DNA from: Homarus americanus | Taxonomy: Eukaryota; Arthropoda; Malacostraca; Decapoda; Nephropidae | Length of the DNA: 64,000 bases | Direction: 5' to 3' | NCBI RefSeq assembly: GCF_018991925.1 | Contig: NW_024755055.1 | Span: forward strand, 501,496-565,495 | Part shown: one piece after another, positions 33,501 through 46,147 of the stretch | Numbering within the stretch: the stretch's first letter is position 1 | Layout of the letters: every line of letters begins with the position of its first letter | Program-made: the position numbers and the translations under genes | Notes under the pieces: model-generated | What the model saw: the letters and a program-made list of their open reading frames with translations, nothing else | Told to the model about the DNA's origin: nothing | Database searches by the model: none

Positions 33501-33804
33501 GGCTCCGGAGGGCTCTCGGTGCCGACCGCACAATCCGTCTCCATTCGTGTCGGCTCGCTCCTCCGCAACTGAAACGGACGAATTACTATAAAAATGTATA
33601 CGCAATTATCTACCGATACAAATTATACTAATTCCCAAACAGACTTCAATTAACACATCTACGTTCGTTCGTTCTTTCTACGGTACACCTTATACGCCCT
33701 CGCCCCCCCCCCACACAAACATATCTATACACTATGGCCATCTAAAACACACACAAGCACAAAGGCAGAACATACCATACAAAAAAACTCAGATCACACA
33801 ACAA
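33501..33804. other. Short unannotated stretch
   Basis: AC-rich sequence with a poly-C patch; nothing recognised. Confidence 0.4.
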
Positions 33805-35790
33805 TGACCCTAAATGGATACATAATTATTTAAAGAACATCATTCGACAAAGGAAGGCTATAGGTAGAAGGATAAATCGTGGCGAAATTCACCTCCGGGA
33901 CTATTATAGGGTATTGGCGAGTAGGGCTAAAACCGAGATAAGGAAAGCAAAGAGGAATAATGAGGTAAGGATAGCAAGGTAGGTGAAGACAAACCCCAAA
34001 GGATTCTACCAAATGTATCAAACTAAAACACGAGAAAAGATTGGACCAGTACGGTCACACTTCGGCGAGCTCACTGATAACGACGGAGAAATGAGCAATA
34101 ATTTGAATAAATATTTTTCAACAGTTTTCACCACCGAAAATTTAAACATGATACCCGAGGCACCGACTCTATCCGGAGATAATGAAGAAAACAAATCAAG
34201 TGAGATAGTAGTGACTAGTTCCAATGTTAGTAATCAAATAGACAAACTAAACCCTAATAAGTCACCTGGTCCCAATGAGATATTTGCCAGACTATTAAAG
34301 GAATGTAAGGAAGAGCTTAGTATGCCCTTAGCAAAGTTGTTTAACATGTCATTAAAAACAGGTGTAGTACCAAAATCCTGGAGGATAGCGAATGTAATAC
34401 CGATTTTCAAGAAGGGGGATACATCACTATCCTCTAACTACCGCCCAATCAGTCTAACATCAATAGTAGGCAAATTACTGGAAGCAATCATTTCAAACTC
34501 TATTCAAAATCACCTGGAAAAGCACCGATTGATCAATGATTCCCAGCATGGCTTCACAAGCGGACGTTCTTGCCTAACTAATCTATTACCATTCTTTTCG
34601 TCGGTTTTCGAATCGGTGGACGAGGGGCACAATTATGATGTGGTATATCTCGACTTTAGCAAAGCCTTCAACAGAGTCCCCCACGAAAGACTAATTAGAA
34701 AGGTAGAAGCTCATGGCATCAGAGGTGACATCCTTAAATGGATTAGGGCGTGGTTACAGGACAGGAAACAGCGAGTGAGCATTAACGGCACTAAGTCCCA
34801 TTGGAGTAACGTCACAAGTGTAGTTCCCCAAGGCTCAGTACTTGGACCATTATTATTTATTATATACATAAACGACATAGATATCGGCATTGACAACAAC
34901 ATAACTAAATTTGCTGATGACACTAAAATAGGACGTGTTAGCAAATCTGACGAGGACTCCGCAAAACTACGGGAAGATCTAAACAAATTTTTCGATTGGT
35001 CTGAAAAATGGCAGATGAAATTCAACGTCGACAAATGTAAAGTACTCAGTATAGGAGATGTAACCAAGGAAACCAGATACCAGATCAACAACGATGCCAT
35101 AGAGAAATCCGACTGCGAGAGAGATTTACGAATAATGATAAGTAGGAACCTTAAGCCAAGTAAACAATGTGTTTTTGCTCGTAAAGGCTAATAAAGTACT
35201 TGGGTTCATACAAAGGAGTGTTACTTACAAGACTAGCGAGGTCATCCTAAAACTGTATCTTGCGCTTGTGAGACCACACCTGGATTACGCAGTTCAGTTC
35301 TGGTCACCGTATTACAGAATGGATATAGAATCCTTGGAAAGAATTCAGAGGAGAATGACAAGACTAATCCGGGGCATTAGGAACCTTGAGTATAGAAACA
35401 GGTTAAAGCATCTTAATTTGCACTCCCTTGAGAGACGTAGAGCGAGGGGCGACCTGATAGAGGTGTATAAGTGGAAGGCAGGGCTAAACAAAGGGGACAT
35501 TACAAAGGTACTCAAACTATCCAACCAGGAGCGAGCTCGTAACAATGGTTTTAAATTAGACAAATTTTGATTTAGGCGTGAAATAGGTAAACACTGGTTT
35601 GGAAACAGAGTAGTGGATGAATGGAACAAGTTACCAAATATCATCATAACTCGAATACGCTGAATAGCTTCAAACATAGGTTGGATGCTCATATGAGCAA
35701 TAGGGGTTGGGTGTAAACGGGACTGCCCAGTATGGGCCAATAGGCCCGCTGCAGTTTCCTCCATTCTTATGTTCTTATGTTCTACTGTAC
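33805..35790 (+). pseudogene. CR1/L2-like LINE, 5'-truncated, broken reverse transcriptase
   Basis: The reading starts inside ORF2 (NDPKWIHNYLKNIIRQRK) and continues past an in-frame TAG near 33980 into a 402-codon frame (33983-35191). That frame has non-LTR RT motifs: SPGPNEIFARLLKE, IANVIPIFKKGD, NYRPISLTS, DSQHGFTSGRS, VVYLDFSKAFNRVPH, VPQGSVLGPLLFIIYIND and the catalytic FADDTK. A frameshift near 35175 moves the C-terminal part to 35169-35570 (RPHLDYAVQFWSPYYRMDIE), and a TGA at 35568 precedes more coding-like sequence. The 3' end (TATGGGCCAATAGGCC then TTCTTATGTTCTTATG) resembles CR1-type octamer tails. No intact endonuclease domain. Inactive copy. Confidence 0.93.
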
Positions 35791-36060
35791 ACTAATGTAC
35801 AACAATTTTTATCTTCAACACAACAGTGGTGGCAAGAAGGGGGCAGGAGGTGAGGTGACAGAATGTCTGGCGTTTGTTTGTTTATTTATTTGAGATAAGA
35901 TTTGACGGTTGCCGCCGAAGCCCCGCCTGCGTGTTTATCTTTAGTTACTCGAGAATGACCGAGCTCTTCTCGTAATTTTCCACCCAAACGACCTGGGTGA
36001 ATATAACTTACATTGGAGGGATAATTCTATGATAGTAATTTATTTGAATTTTTTTTTTTT
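35783..36060 (-). repeat. Repeat family R, inverted partial copy
   Basis: Inverse complement of parts of 38715-39230 and 39335-39830 (shared TTTGTTTATTTATTTGAGAT, CACCCAAACGACCTGGGTGA). It begins immediately after the LINE tail and is internally deleted. Confidence 0.75.
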
Positions 36061-36959
36061 TTTTTTTCCAATTTAAATTTTACTTGTTTATTCCTTGATA
36101 GAGGAAGCACATTCCTAGTGCTGTCACTTGGTACCCCTGTACCATAACACCAGAAGCAACTATACACAGTCGTCCCTTAGTTATCGCGCCTAATTGGGAC
36201 CCCGCCGATAACGACGGTACAGAACCTATGGGATTTATTCTAATTACTTCGCTTACCCGAGACCCAACCCCGAGTTTCCCATTTTACGACCATTTAGACC
36301 CGCCGAATATATATATAATGTTATGGTAAATATCATAAACACATAGGCATGGCTAGGTTTATTACAGAGTGACAAAAAGGGTACGCTTAACGTTCTAATC
36401 CGCAAAACACGTAGCTGTGCTCTTTTTATTTGGTCCCCCGTCGTACGAGTCCATTTTCTCTCTCGATCTCGGAGTGCACCGGCAACTTTACTATTTTTAG
36501 TAATGCCACACAATTTGAAATTGCAACTTGCAATTGTTGAGGCAACTAGATATGTCTCATTACAGCACATGTGTTATTGTCAATTTGGAGGTGAAATATT
36601 TTATCCTCAATACATGTAGGTTAACATTTCACCTGTAGGCCAATGCTTACAAAAGCCTAAGTAAGTGAGCATATTCCTTTAGCACATAATATCTAACCGG
36701 TACGGGGAGGATCGTCGCGTCTCCGTCGGGGGGTCGTGGAGTGGCGGTCCGGCGGGAGTCGCTTTTTGGGTGGGGGGCACGGACGTGTGTGCGATCGGAC
36801 GTTAACCGGCACGCGACCGTACTTAAAAGACGGTCTACCCGCATACGCCTCGGCCCGTCTCCTACAATAAACAAAACATTCTTTTTGGTACTATTACGTT
36901 AAAACGGACACTCGGAAATCGACGCAGCTAAAATTATGGGACGTGAAATAGTCTATTTA
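36061..36959. other. Transposon remnants
   Basis: At about 36168 CAGTCGTCCCTTAGTTATCG looks like a Tigger-type terminus close in sequence to the end of the 38012 element. No matching right end is found nearby, so it is a fragment. Confidence 0.4.
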
Positions 36960-37165
36960 CTACTGATCGGACTGATGAAAAGATATGAGGGGAGGGGGGG
37001 GGAGAGTGATGATAAGTTTGACAGTTGATGCCAAGGTCTAGTGCTTATTTATTTATCTGTCCTTAACAGTGACTTAAGTTTTTCTCTTATAAAATGTCAC
37101 TACACTGACCTGGAAGAATATAATTAACATTGCTGGATTTCTTCTAAGATCGTGATTACTTTAAA
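36960..37165 (-). repeat. Repeat family R, second inverted partial copy
   Basis: Matches the same family (TTGACAGTTGATGCC, then CTGACCTGGAAGAATATAAT and CATTGCTGGATTTCTTC), in inverted orientation relative to 38715-39830. Confidence 0.6.
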
Positions 37166-38011
37166 TATAAACGTGCTACGGTTCGCAGTAGACGTACCCA
37201 TTTTACTTCTACCTAATTTCGTTACAGAGAGCTACAATTTTTATCTCTTCTGCAAAATACACCACACTTATATTCAAAGTATTCGCCGTCTTCCAACGAT
37301 TCTAGCGGTGCAAATGATATTCTCCGAACTTTAGTCGGTGACATTATACGAGATAAAAACTTAAACCTACCGTGTAACCGCCAAACACCGGCTGGAACCC
37401 GCGGCGCGTGACGGTGACGCGTTTGACGATCGGCGCCGAAGGTCTACGGCGCATCTTTTCCGACCGAGAGAAGATGCCCCGCCCCCTCCTCGACAATTAC
37501 CGCCGATCGGCCGTTGCAAACCCGTCCGATTGTGTCCCGGAGTAATGACGTATTTCTAAACGAGTTTATTCGTAATCCTTGGGATGACCGTTTCTGAAGA
37601 GAAACCTATTTAGCTAAATCATATAAAGATACGTACAGTAGGTTCTCAAATTTCACGAGTTTTTAAGTAAACGTTTTCTTATTTGGAAAAAACAAATACG
37701 CATTTTAAATTTTCCGCGCGTTTCGACGGCCCGCCGACATTCGGACGTGCGCGATCGCGTAAATGGCGTCGTTTCTCTCGCGTACATGATATTCGTCGTC
37801 GTTTATTACCGAATGTCTTTTTCGTCGAATTAATGTTTGTGTGTGCAAAACGAACAATACAATTCGGAACGCTCGCGTTTACAAAACGGGCGACCGACCG
37901 ACCGGTTCTCCGTATAAAACTGAAGAAAATAAGACCCTGGTTGGAGCTGCAGTAAAATTAATGTAAAAACATTAATGTGGTTGTTTTACGTAATCTTATT
38001 TAATATTAATA
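37166..38011. other. Non-coding, CpG-rich in part
   Basis: No gene recognised. Open frame 37683-37955 lacks support. Confidence 0.4.
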
Positions 38012-38705
38012 CAGTCGGCCCTTAACGTACGCGGGGGTTAGGTAACGGAGATACCCGTGAATGTTAAAAATCCGTGTACATTTGCCCCCCCCCCAAAAAC
38101 CCCTAGCCCCCCATGTCCTTATTTACCGTATATACTTGTGTGTAGTTCGAGTTTTTAAGACAAAATTATTTGGCAAAAAATTGGGGGTACACCTCTAAAC
38201 GGGTAATAGTTTCCTTAGGTTGAAAATTATTTACCGGTAACTACCGGCAAACAATGGAAACGACGCACCGCCGGCTGTGAGTGTCGGTACAGTTGCCAGG
38301 GCAGATCTCTTGAGTCATCATAGCAAGCCCAAAGTAGCCAAATGCATGGTATTGTATGCACAGGATGATGTAAAACATAAAGTATTCATTTTTTACAGTT
38401 ATTTATAGAAATACTGTCCATAAATTTTTTTTCGTTACGTTTGAAACGTCAATCTTTGTTAATTAAATTTGAAACAAAAGAAAACTACGATGCCGTACGT
38501 CTAAATACCGGGTATTTTCATTAAAACGTTACATCGCAAGTATATTTTACCTTAACTGTGACAGAATGAATATATTCTCGGAAATAAATGTGGAAATGTA
38601 ATATTTTGGCAGAAATGTAGTACGTATTACAGTGGAAAGTGGGATAAAATTATGACAAAAACAATGACTTTTGCTTTCTTTCGTTGTTCAAAAGATTTTA
38701 CCGAG
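38012..38705. repeat. Left terminal inverted repeat of the 7.2-kb element
   Basis: Pairs with 44575-45236. Shared runs include GTCCTTATTTAC, TGTGTGTAGTTCGAG, ATTATTTGGCAAAAA, TTTGTTAATTAAATTTGAAA and ATTACAGTGGAAAGTGGGAT. Differences are scattered substitutions and small indels. Confidence 0.9.
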
Positions 38706-38714
38706 CAACAAACC

Positions 38715-39230
38715 TGTACTGTACATGTACTAGATGATTACGGTACTTAAATTGTTATGTCTATTGCAAATATAGATTGTTTATACGGGTATTCAAATAA
38801 ATCCCTATCTTACAAGAATTCAAGCAATGTAAGTTATATTCACCCAGGTCGTTTGGGTGGCAAATTATGAGAAGTGCTTAGTCACTCTTAGGTTATGATA
38901 AATAAACAATAGGCCTTCAGTGCCAACTGTCACATCTTATCTCAAATAAATAAACAAACACCACACTCTCACACCCCCCCCCCCCACGCTCGCTGGCTAC
39001 CTCCCTCCTTGTGTTCCCAGACAAAAGATTGGTGATAACTTTATTCCTCAAGGTGTTTATTTTATATAATATCTCAGACTAAAGTTAGGAGATTATAATT
39101 TGCATTGCTGGAATCCTTGCAAGAAAGCCAATAATTTGAATATAAACGTCATATATTTTGCTCAAGATATAAAAATGTAGTACATTAGTGTACAATACTG
39201 TTGTACATTTTATAATACAGTATAAAGTCT
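38715..39230 (+). repeat. Repeat family R, direct copy 1
   Basis: Directly repeated at 39335-39830; shared ATTATAATTTGCATTGCTGG, AGCCAATAATTTGAATATAA and ACGTCATATATTTTGCTC. Lies inside the 7.2-kb element. Confidence 0.85.
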
Positions 39231-39334
39231 TTCAACTGTATTTTTGGGTCGATTTACATAAATTTCTTTATTTATTTTCATCAATTTACATGCATACACC
39301 GTACTAAAAGAAACGTAAAAGAAATAAATGACAG

Positions 39335-39830
39335 TGTAAAACTGGAGTGTACATGTACTAATTTCATTACAGTACTAAAATTGTTATGTCTAGTGCAAAT
39401 TACAGCATGTTGATATTCAAATTAATCAGTATCTTACAAGAATCCCAGCAATGTTAATTATATTCTCCCAGGTCATTTCACTGGTATTTTAAAATGGGAG
39501 GTACGTAGTAATCGTTAAATAAACACACAGAGACCCGCCCAAACTGTCAAATATATCACCTCGACCCACCCCACCCCCCTCCTCCCCCAAGCCCTCGCTG
39601 GCTGGCTGGCTCCGTCCCTCTCTCTCTTAATCTGCTCAGCCGGGTTTTATGTAGGTTTATAGTTTTTATCTTGTATAATATCTCACACTCAAATTTACAA
39701 GATTATAATTTGCATTGCTGGAATCCCTTGCTAGACAAGCCAATAATTTGAATATAAACGTCATATATTTTGCTCGAAGATAAAAAATTGTTGTACTAAT
39801 GTACAGTACTTGTTTTCAGTTAAAAAACTG
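39335..39830 (+). repeat. Repeat family R, direct copy 2
   Basis: Partner of 38715-39230; also related to the two inverted copies left of the element at 35.8 and 37.0 kb. Confidence 0.85.
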
Positions 39831-40869
39831 CTGTGGCTGCTGCATATTCCTCCGACTGGACTTGAATGCAAATATGCAATATTTTTGTTGAAACTACCCG
39901 GCTTCGTGTAAAGTGTCATAAAAATAAATGGTAAACAATTTGCCTGTGGCACTTGTAAGTCGCGAATGGGCGAAGCTCGGGTTTATAGGACGTGAGAGTG
40001 TTTTGTACTAGGTTTTGTACCAATACCCTCGCTAAAACTTGGGTCGACCTAAAACAAGGAATATCATAAATTAACTGATTTTTGGGTAAAAAATCAGGGT
40101 CGCACCTACAATGCTCGTGGTCAACACGTGGCTGGTTACGCGAAAACTGGACCGTACTGAGTGAGGGAGCGCGGGGTGGCGTGACGCGCGTGTCTGTGGG
40201 GGGTGGCGGGCGGTGCTGCGCGCGATTTGAATGTACTTCAATTACTTCGATGTACAGAACGTTCCTCCGCGGGCAATCCGCGTATTTGCGAATCCGTGTG
40301 TGCTAAACCCGCGTGTGTGAAGGACCGACCGTATGTGGAACAACAAAAGTAACTAACCATTAACGGTAAAGAAAAAAGTGAGACCGCTACAGACGTCAGT
40401 GCCATAACGACGTCGCCGCCGACGTGACGATAATGGTGAGCGACGCCGTTTTGCAGTTCCTGTATTTTAATTAATGTTTCTGAATGTAAAACAAAATTTA
40501 CCCACCAGTGGTGGTAAAGTTGAAAACATAAAGACGGCCAATGTTGTCCTCCCGCTGTTTTAACCGACGACGGAGTTCCCGAGTCGTCGGGTTTGACTCT
40601 GGCCGAAGCTGTAGAATGTGAGAACTTTTTAGGTGTTTTTTAGTTTTTATTTAACTTTATGTGTGTTATTTTCGTTGGTTTATGAGGATGTTGCTTTATT
40701 ACAGATAGTAATTCGCCAAAAAAGTTAGGTAAATAAGGCAAAATTTACCCGAATGTCGAAAATACCACTCGCAATAATTTTCTCCATACGCAGTTGTATT
40801 TCAATTTGGACCATTTGCATTTTACAAGGTTTTTACAGTCTAAATGTGTGTCCAAATATGAGAGCCCAC
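39831..40869. other. Interior of the 7.2-kb element, no gene
   Basis: CG-rich stretch at 40130-40450. Near 40268-40333 the inverse complement reads GGTCGGTCCTTCACACACGC, resembling a further Tigger-type terminus. Confidence 0.4.
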
Positions 40870-41500
40870 CGTACATTCGTCATTTCAAACGTCGGCGCGT
40901 GAGAAGTTTATCGGAAGTGTTATGAGCTAATTGACGGTTACGCTCTGCTGGCAAATTCAGCTTTCAAAGGACGCATTTAATGTGGGTGTGGTCCGGTTTT
41001 ACGCGGTCGATTAAACCCGCGAAGGTAAGCGTATAGAGCGTAAACAAAATAACACAGACTGTGGGATTAATTGAAATAGAGACCGGGCCCAACGCCGGAC
41101 TCGCTTTGCCACGGCCGACGCAATACTGTACGTTGTAGTAAACATATCGTCAATTTATGGTGGTACGCACACAATTAATAAATAAGAGATTTGGCCGCGC
41201 CATCCGACGCCAAGTCCCGCCGACGCCCGCAGCTCCCCTGCAGCGTGGTGGTGGAATTTACGGTGTAAATGATAATTATCTCTTCCGACGGGTGCGGTAA
41301 AACCGGACCGAGTCGTTATTTTTACCCGTGTTAAGGCGTGCCGAGACAAATAACGTATCGGTAATACTACGTTATGCAAGATACGTGCATTCGTCATTTC
41401 AAACGTAAGCACGTACAGACTTCCTCCTCGGCATCGCAGCGCGAATTGACCGTTGAACTCGGGTAGCAAATTCACGCTTTCGGAAAATGCATTTAATGTA
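40870..41500. repeat. Tigger-family fragment plus internal direct repeat
   Basis: 40870-40985 is repeated at 41380-41500 (CATTCGTCATTTCAAACGT, GCAAATTCA(G/C)GCTTTC). 40970-41180 matches the left part of the 692-bp element at 48968 (GGGATTAATTGAAAT, TACGTTGTAGTAAA, ATGGTGGTACGCACACAA-type), so it is a relic of that family. Confidence 0.75.
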
Positions 41501-42208
41501 CTGTGCTTATTTCTACCCACAATAAGGCATACCGTACCTCTCGGCCTACGAGACGGAATTTGAGCAAAAAAAAAATCGGCCGAAAGTTAGGGGGGTCGTC
41601 TTAGCCGCCGGAGATAAAATTCTTACCTCTTAAATATTGCAGTTTAGCGTGTCAAGATTGGTGATGGAAACGTGGTAAACCACTCACGAGGTCCTACCAC
41701 TAATTATTTTATACTGACACTTACGTTTGGGAAGCTTGATTAAAATGAAGATTACCGGTATATTAAAATAATAAAAATGTATTATAAACCGGTCTAACAT
41801 ACCGAAAAACACAATATACCTGAATAAACACAGCTGCTGTCATCACCCCCCCCACCCCCATTTGCCAGTGACAAGAAAGTAAAGTGACCTTGACTGTGAC
41901 CGCCTGTGGCTATAATTAGCCGTCCTTGTGTTCGGAAGTGGTCGGTAATGCATATCTGTATATTTACTGATTGTAATACTTATCTCCTATAAATAATTAT
42001 TTAAAATTTTATTTTTTTACAAAGAATATTCAGTAAATGATCCGTTAATTCTTGAAACTACCGACAGTGGTAAATTTAGGATGAGAATGATGACCAGAAG
42101 TCACATCATGGATTCGGAGTTTGGTCCTTATTGATCGCCATAAATTTCTGGTCAACTTCACCTACCAGGTATAATGGTAGCTTCCCTTTTCACAAAACAA
42201 GTATATAA

Positions 42209-42450
42209 ATTAAAGAAAATACTTGCAGTGTGTTCAATGTATTCCAGTATATTATAAATAAATAAATAAACAAATAAATTGGCAAATCTATTTCAAGTAA
42301 ATGGAAATATTTTACTCACGCCGACATTAGTTCCGGTTAAATAACTGCCGCTTAAGTGAGTCACTAGTGTACACCGGCAGGTAAAATTTGATGCCAATAC
42401 TTGAAGTGAATTGGCATTATTTTAAATAACCAACCATAAATAAATGGAAA
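42209..42450 (+). repeat. ~250-bp direct repeat, copy 1
   Basis: Partner of 42986-43240; shared TATAAATTAAAGAAAATACT, AGTATATTATAAATAAATAA and ACTTGAAGTGAATTGGC. Confidence 0.9.
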
Positions 42451-42985
42451 AAAGATCAAAGGTGAGAAACATTATATTGTATGTATGTTGTGTTGTTAAA
42501 GGAAGAGAAACAATTGAAACTCTGCAATTGTGTGTAAATGAGGCAGAAAGATAAATCAGCAACCTAAGACTTGGTCACAATTTTCATGATGCCATATGGT
42601 AGTAGGGTCTACCATTAGACAATACTGTACATTGTGCTTCCAATATCTTCCCAGGCAGTAGAATCTCCCTGTTTGGTAGCTGCCTAAAACTTTTAGTAAT
42701 ATTACTTTGATACAACATGATAAATTAGACAAACAATGAAAATAAACAAACAAAAGTTATTTACCAAGACCTTCTCTCTCAGAACAGAGGGTAACAGATG
42801 GAGAGGAGATAAGGAGGCTATTTATAGCCTGTCTTTGTGTAGAAAGTCGACCACACTAGAAATAATTCATTTAAAATTTATATTTATATTCATATTTTTT
42901 GGTAGCTATTGTATAAACAGTGGGGACACAGTCCCACCACCGAGACGAGGGAACGCTCCCACCGCCGATCGTCTCGTGCGAAGCG

Positions 42986-43240
42986 AGTGTATAAATTAAA
43001 GAAAATACTTGCAGTGTGTTTAATATGTTACAGTATATTATAAATAAATAAATAAACAATAAATCGTAAATCCATTTCAAGTAAATGGAAAAATTTTACT
43101 CGACGCCGACATTGGTTCCGGTTACCGGTAAATAGCAGACGCTTCGGTGACGTCACTAGTGTTTACACTACACCGGCGGGTAACATTTGATGACATTACT
43201 TGAAGTGAATTGGCCTTATTTTAAAAAACCAAAGATGGTT
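42986..43240 (+). repeat. ~250-bp direct repeat, copy 2
   Basis: Second copy of 42209-42450 inside the 7.2-kb element. Confidence 0.9.
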
Positions 43241-43387
43241 GGTAAAGGACTACTGAGTCAGTGGGTAAGTGTCACATTTGGGGTACTGATCTTATACAGC
43301 AAATAGAGCTCAAAAGCTACTTTTTAAATGGAAATTTGGGGGGGCCGTCTTATGCACCCCGACGCCTCATAGGCCGAGATATCGTAT

Positions 43388-43712
43388 TTATTTCCGAGAA
43401 TATGGAAATGTAATATTTTTGCTGAAATGACGTACGTATTACAGTGGAAAGCGACCAAAGCAATGACTTTCGCTTTCTTTCGTTCAAAACATGTTACCGT
43501 GATCGCTTTTCGAATGGTTTTCCTCGTAAAAAACTTTTGTATTACAATAATATTCTATCCTAATTCACTTGTGATGCAACACTTTTTAACTGAAAATCAT
43601 TCAAAAGCGATTACGGTAACATCTTTGAACGAAAAGAAAGCGAAGTCATTGTTTTCGTCACGATTTTATCCCGCTTCCACTGAAATACGTCGACGGGCAA
43701 AAAATATTACAT
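43388..43712. repeat. Palindromic module P1
   Basis: 43388-43520 is the inverse complement of about 43575-43712 (AATGACTTTCGCTTTCTTTC against GAAAGCGAAGTCATTG). Same module as in the element's terminal repeats. Confidence 0.85.
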
Positions 43713-43997
43713 TCTGTGACTGCATTATATCAACCACGGCACGAATAGAATATCATTGTAATATAACAGTATTTTTAACCGAAAACTATTATAAAAACGA
43801 GTGACATCTCTCTAACATCGGAAGGTTAGGTAAAGTCTTTTGTTTTCGTCATGTATTTTATCCTATTTTACATTGAAATACATCACGTTTCAGCAAAACT
43901 ACTATTTATTTCTGAGAATATATTCATTCGGCGCAGTTTAGGTAAAATATACATGTGATGTAACATTTTTAACTGAAAATGATTCGAAAACAGGTAC

Positions 43998-44081
43998 CCT
44001 AGTCCTGTTCAAGGAGAAGACTGGGAGGAGCTGTTTGGTGTTGAAGACGATGACAAGGAAAATGATTTGGATGGATTTTAA
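43998..44081 (+). pseudogene. Possible transposase C-terminal acidic tail
   Basis: A short frame reads PSPVQGEDWEELFGVEDDDK then ENDLDGF and a stop (44079-44081). Tigger/pogo transposases end in an acidic run with a D/E-F-E/D-GF motif, to which LFG...DLDGF is similar. No upstream transposase frame is connected to it. Interpretation is tentative. Confidence 0.35.
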
Positions 44082-44317
44082 TGAAAATATTCAGAAATAT
44101 GGTATCGTAGTATCTATTCAAGTGAATTAGGATAGAATATTATTGTAATACAACAGTAGTGACGATGTGGAGGAGGCGGAGGGATAGAGCGGGGAGGAGG
44201 TAACTGGCGGGAGCACAGAGGAGTGGAGATGCCAGCCGGTACATTACGGGTGTATTGATTGTTTTCGTAGCTATTTTTGCATTTTAATATTAAATACCAT
44301 ACATTACGTTTCGACAA

Positions 44318-44700
44318 AACTGCCATTTATTTCCGAGAACATGGAAATGTAATATTTTTGCTGAAATGATGTACATATTACAGTGGAAAGTGGGATAAAA
44401 TTGTGACGAAAGCAATGACTTTCTCTTTCTTTCGTTCAAAAGATGTTACCATAATCGCCTTTTCGAATGGTTTTCGGTTGTGGGATTATGAGGCTAATGA
44501 TAGGACAGAATATTATTGTAATACAGTACGAGAATACAACAGTTTTTAACTGAAAACCATTCAAAAGCGATTACAGTAAAATCTTTGAACGCATCTAAAG
44601 AAAGCGAAAGTCATTGTTTTCGCTATGATTTTATCCCACTTTCCACTGTAATATGTACGTCAATCCAGCAAAATATTACATTTCCGTATTTATTTCCGAG
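44318..44700. repeat. Palindromic module P2
   Basis: 44318-44472 is the inverse complement of about 44535-44700. Its right half overlaps the right terminal repeat of the 7.2-kb element, so the element's end is an amplified unit. Confidence 0.85.
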
Positions 44701-45236
44701 AATATATCTGTTCGTAACAGATAAAATATACTTGTGATGTAATATTTTAATGAAAATACGGTATCGTAGTTCTCTTTCTTTCAAATTTAATTAACAAAGA
44801 TTGATGTTTCAAATGTAATGAACAAAAATTTATGTACAGTATCTATAAATAAACTTTAATAAATGAATACTTTATGTTTTACATCGTCCTGTGCTACCAT
44901 ACCATGGATTTGGCTACTTTGGGCTAGCTATGATGCGCCAGAGATCTGCCCTGGCAACTGTACCGACACTCACAGCTGGTGGTGTGTTGAGCGCTGTTTC
45001 CATTGTTTACTGGTAGTTACTGGTAAATATTTTCAACTAACGAAACTATTACCTGTTTTGAGGACGACCCCCAATTTTTGCCAAATAACTTGGTCTTAAA
45101 AACCTCGAACTACACACAGGTATATACGTAAATAAGGACGTGGGGGCCAGGGATTTTGGGGAGGGGCACCAAAATACACGGATTTTAACATCCACGGGTA
45201 TCTCTTACGAACTCCCCATATGTTAAGGGCCAACTG
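44575..45236. repeat. Right terminal inverted repeat of the 7.2-kb element
   Basis: Inverse complement of 38012-38705, ending TTAAGGGCCAACTG before TA. Confidence 0.9.
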
Positions 45237-45462
45237 TATCTCTACTGTGCTGTATATCATTATCTACAGGAGTTAGGTTGAACTCGAGAACTCGACTCAT
45301 TTGTCGGTTGAAAAGCTCCTATATTGGCTTATTATCGACGTGTACGGTCACCCCAAAATAATATCTTGAGCCACAGGGTCGATATGATTTGAGGCTTTCT
45401 GACGAATGTTACACAACCTGTTACTGAACTGTTGCTAACTCCACATCTACACCTTTGAGCAC

Positions 45463-45870
<408 letters not shown>

Positions 45871-45988
45871 ATGTATGTATGTTTTGACAGATGCGAATCC
45901 TCCGAGGCTTCGCATTCACATTGTGTGTCATAAATGGAAGCCAACGCCGTGCCAGTCATTAATGGGATCTTACGTCAAATGAACCGAG

Positions 45989-46147
45989 GAATTATCAGAA
46001 AGACCCAACGAGGTGAGAGGTGCTATTATTGGCCTTCGCGACGAGGGTATACGCAACGCTCCGATAACTCGGCAGACTGGGGCGAGTGAACCCGCCGTAT
46101 CGCCATGGGTTAACCGCCACGAAACGACCGGCGACGCGCCGATTTAA
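45989..46147 (+). pseudogene. Tc1-like transposase HTH fragment, copy A
   Basis: The frame reads ELSERPNEVRGAIIGLRDEG then IRNAPITRQTGASEPAVSPW and VNRHETTGDAPI before TAA. The pattern R-I-I-G-L-R-D-G, ITRQTG-S-AVS-WV-R-TG is that of the paired-like helix-turn-helix at the N-terminus of Tc1-type transposases. No catalytic DDE domain follows. Confidence 0.55.

Larger units (their letters stand above)
38012..45236. mobile_element. 7.2-kb DNA transposon with ~0.69-kb terminal inverted repeats
   Basis: Left end CAGTCGGCCCTTAACGTACG and right end (inverse complement) CAGTTGGCCCTTAACATATG, flanked by TA at 38010-38011 and 45237-45238. The ends continue as inverted repeats for about 0.69 kb (38012-38705 against 44575-45236). 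Terminal sequence and TA target resemble pogo/Tigger elements. No intact transposase is present; the only coding-like trace is an acidic tail at 43998-44081. The interior is packed with direct and inverted repeats. TIRs this long are unusual for the superfamily, so the element may be a composite. Confidence 0.85.

Noticed and set aside
36168..36260. A complete second Tigger-type element starting at 36168
   Set aside because: A terminus-like start is visible but no matching right end with TA could be found.
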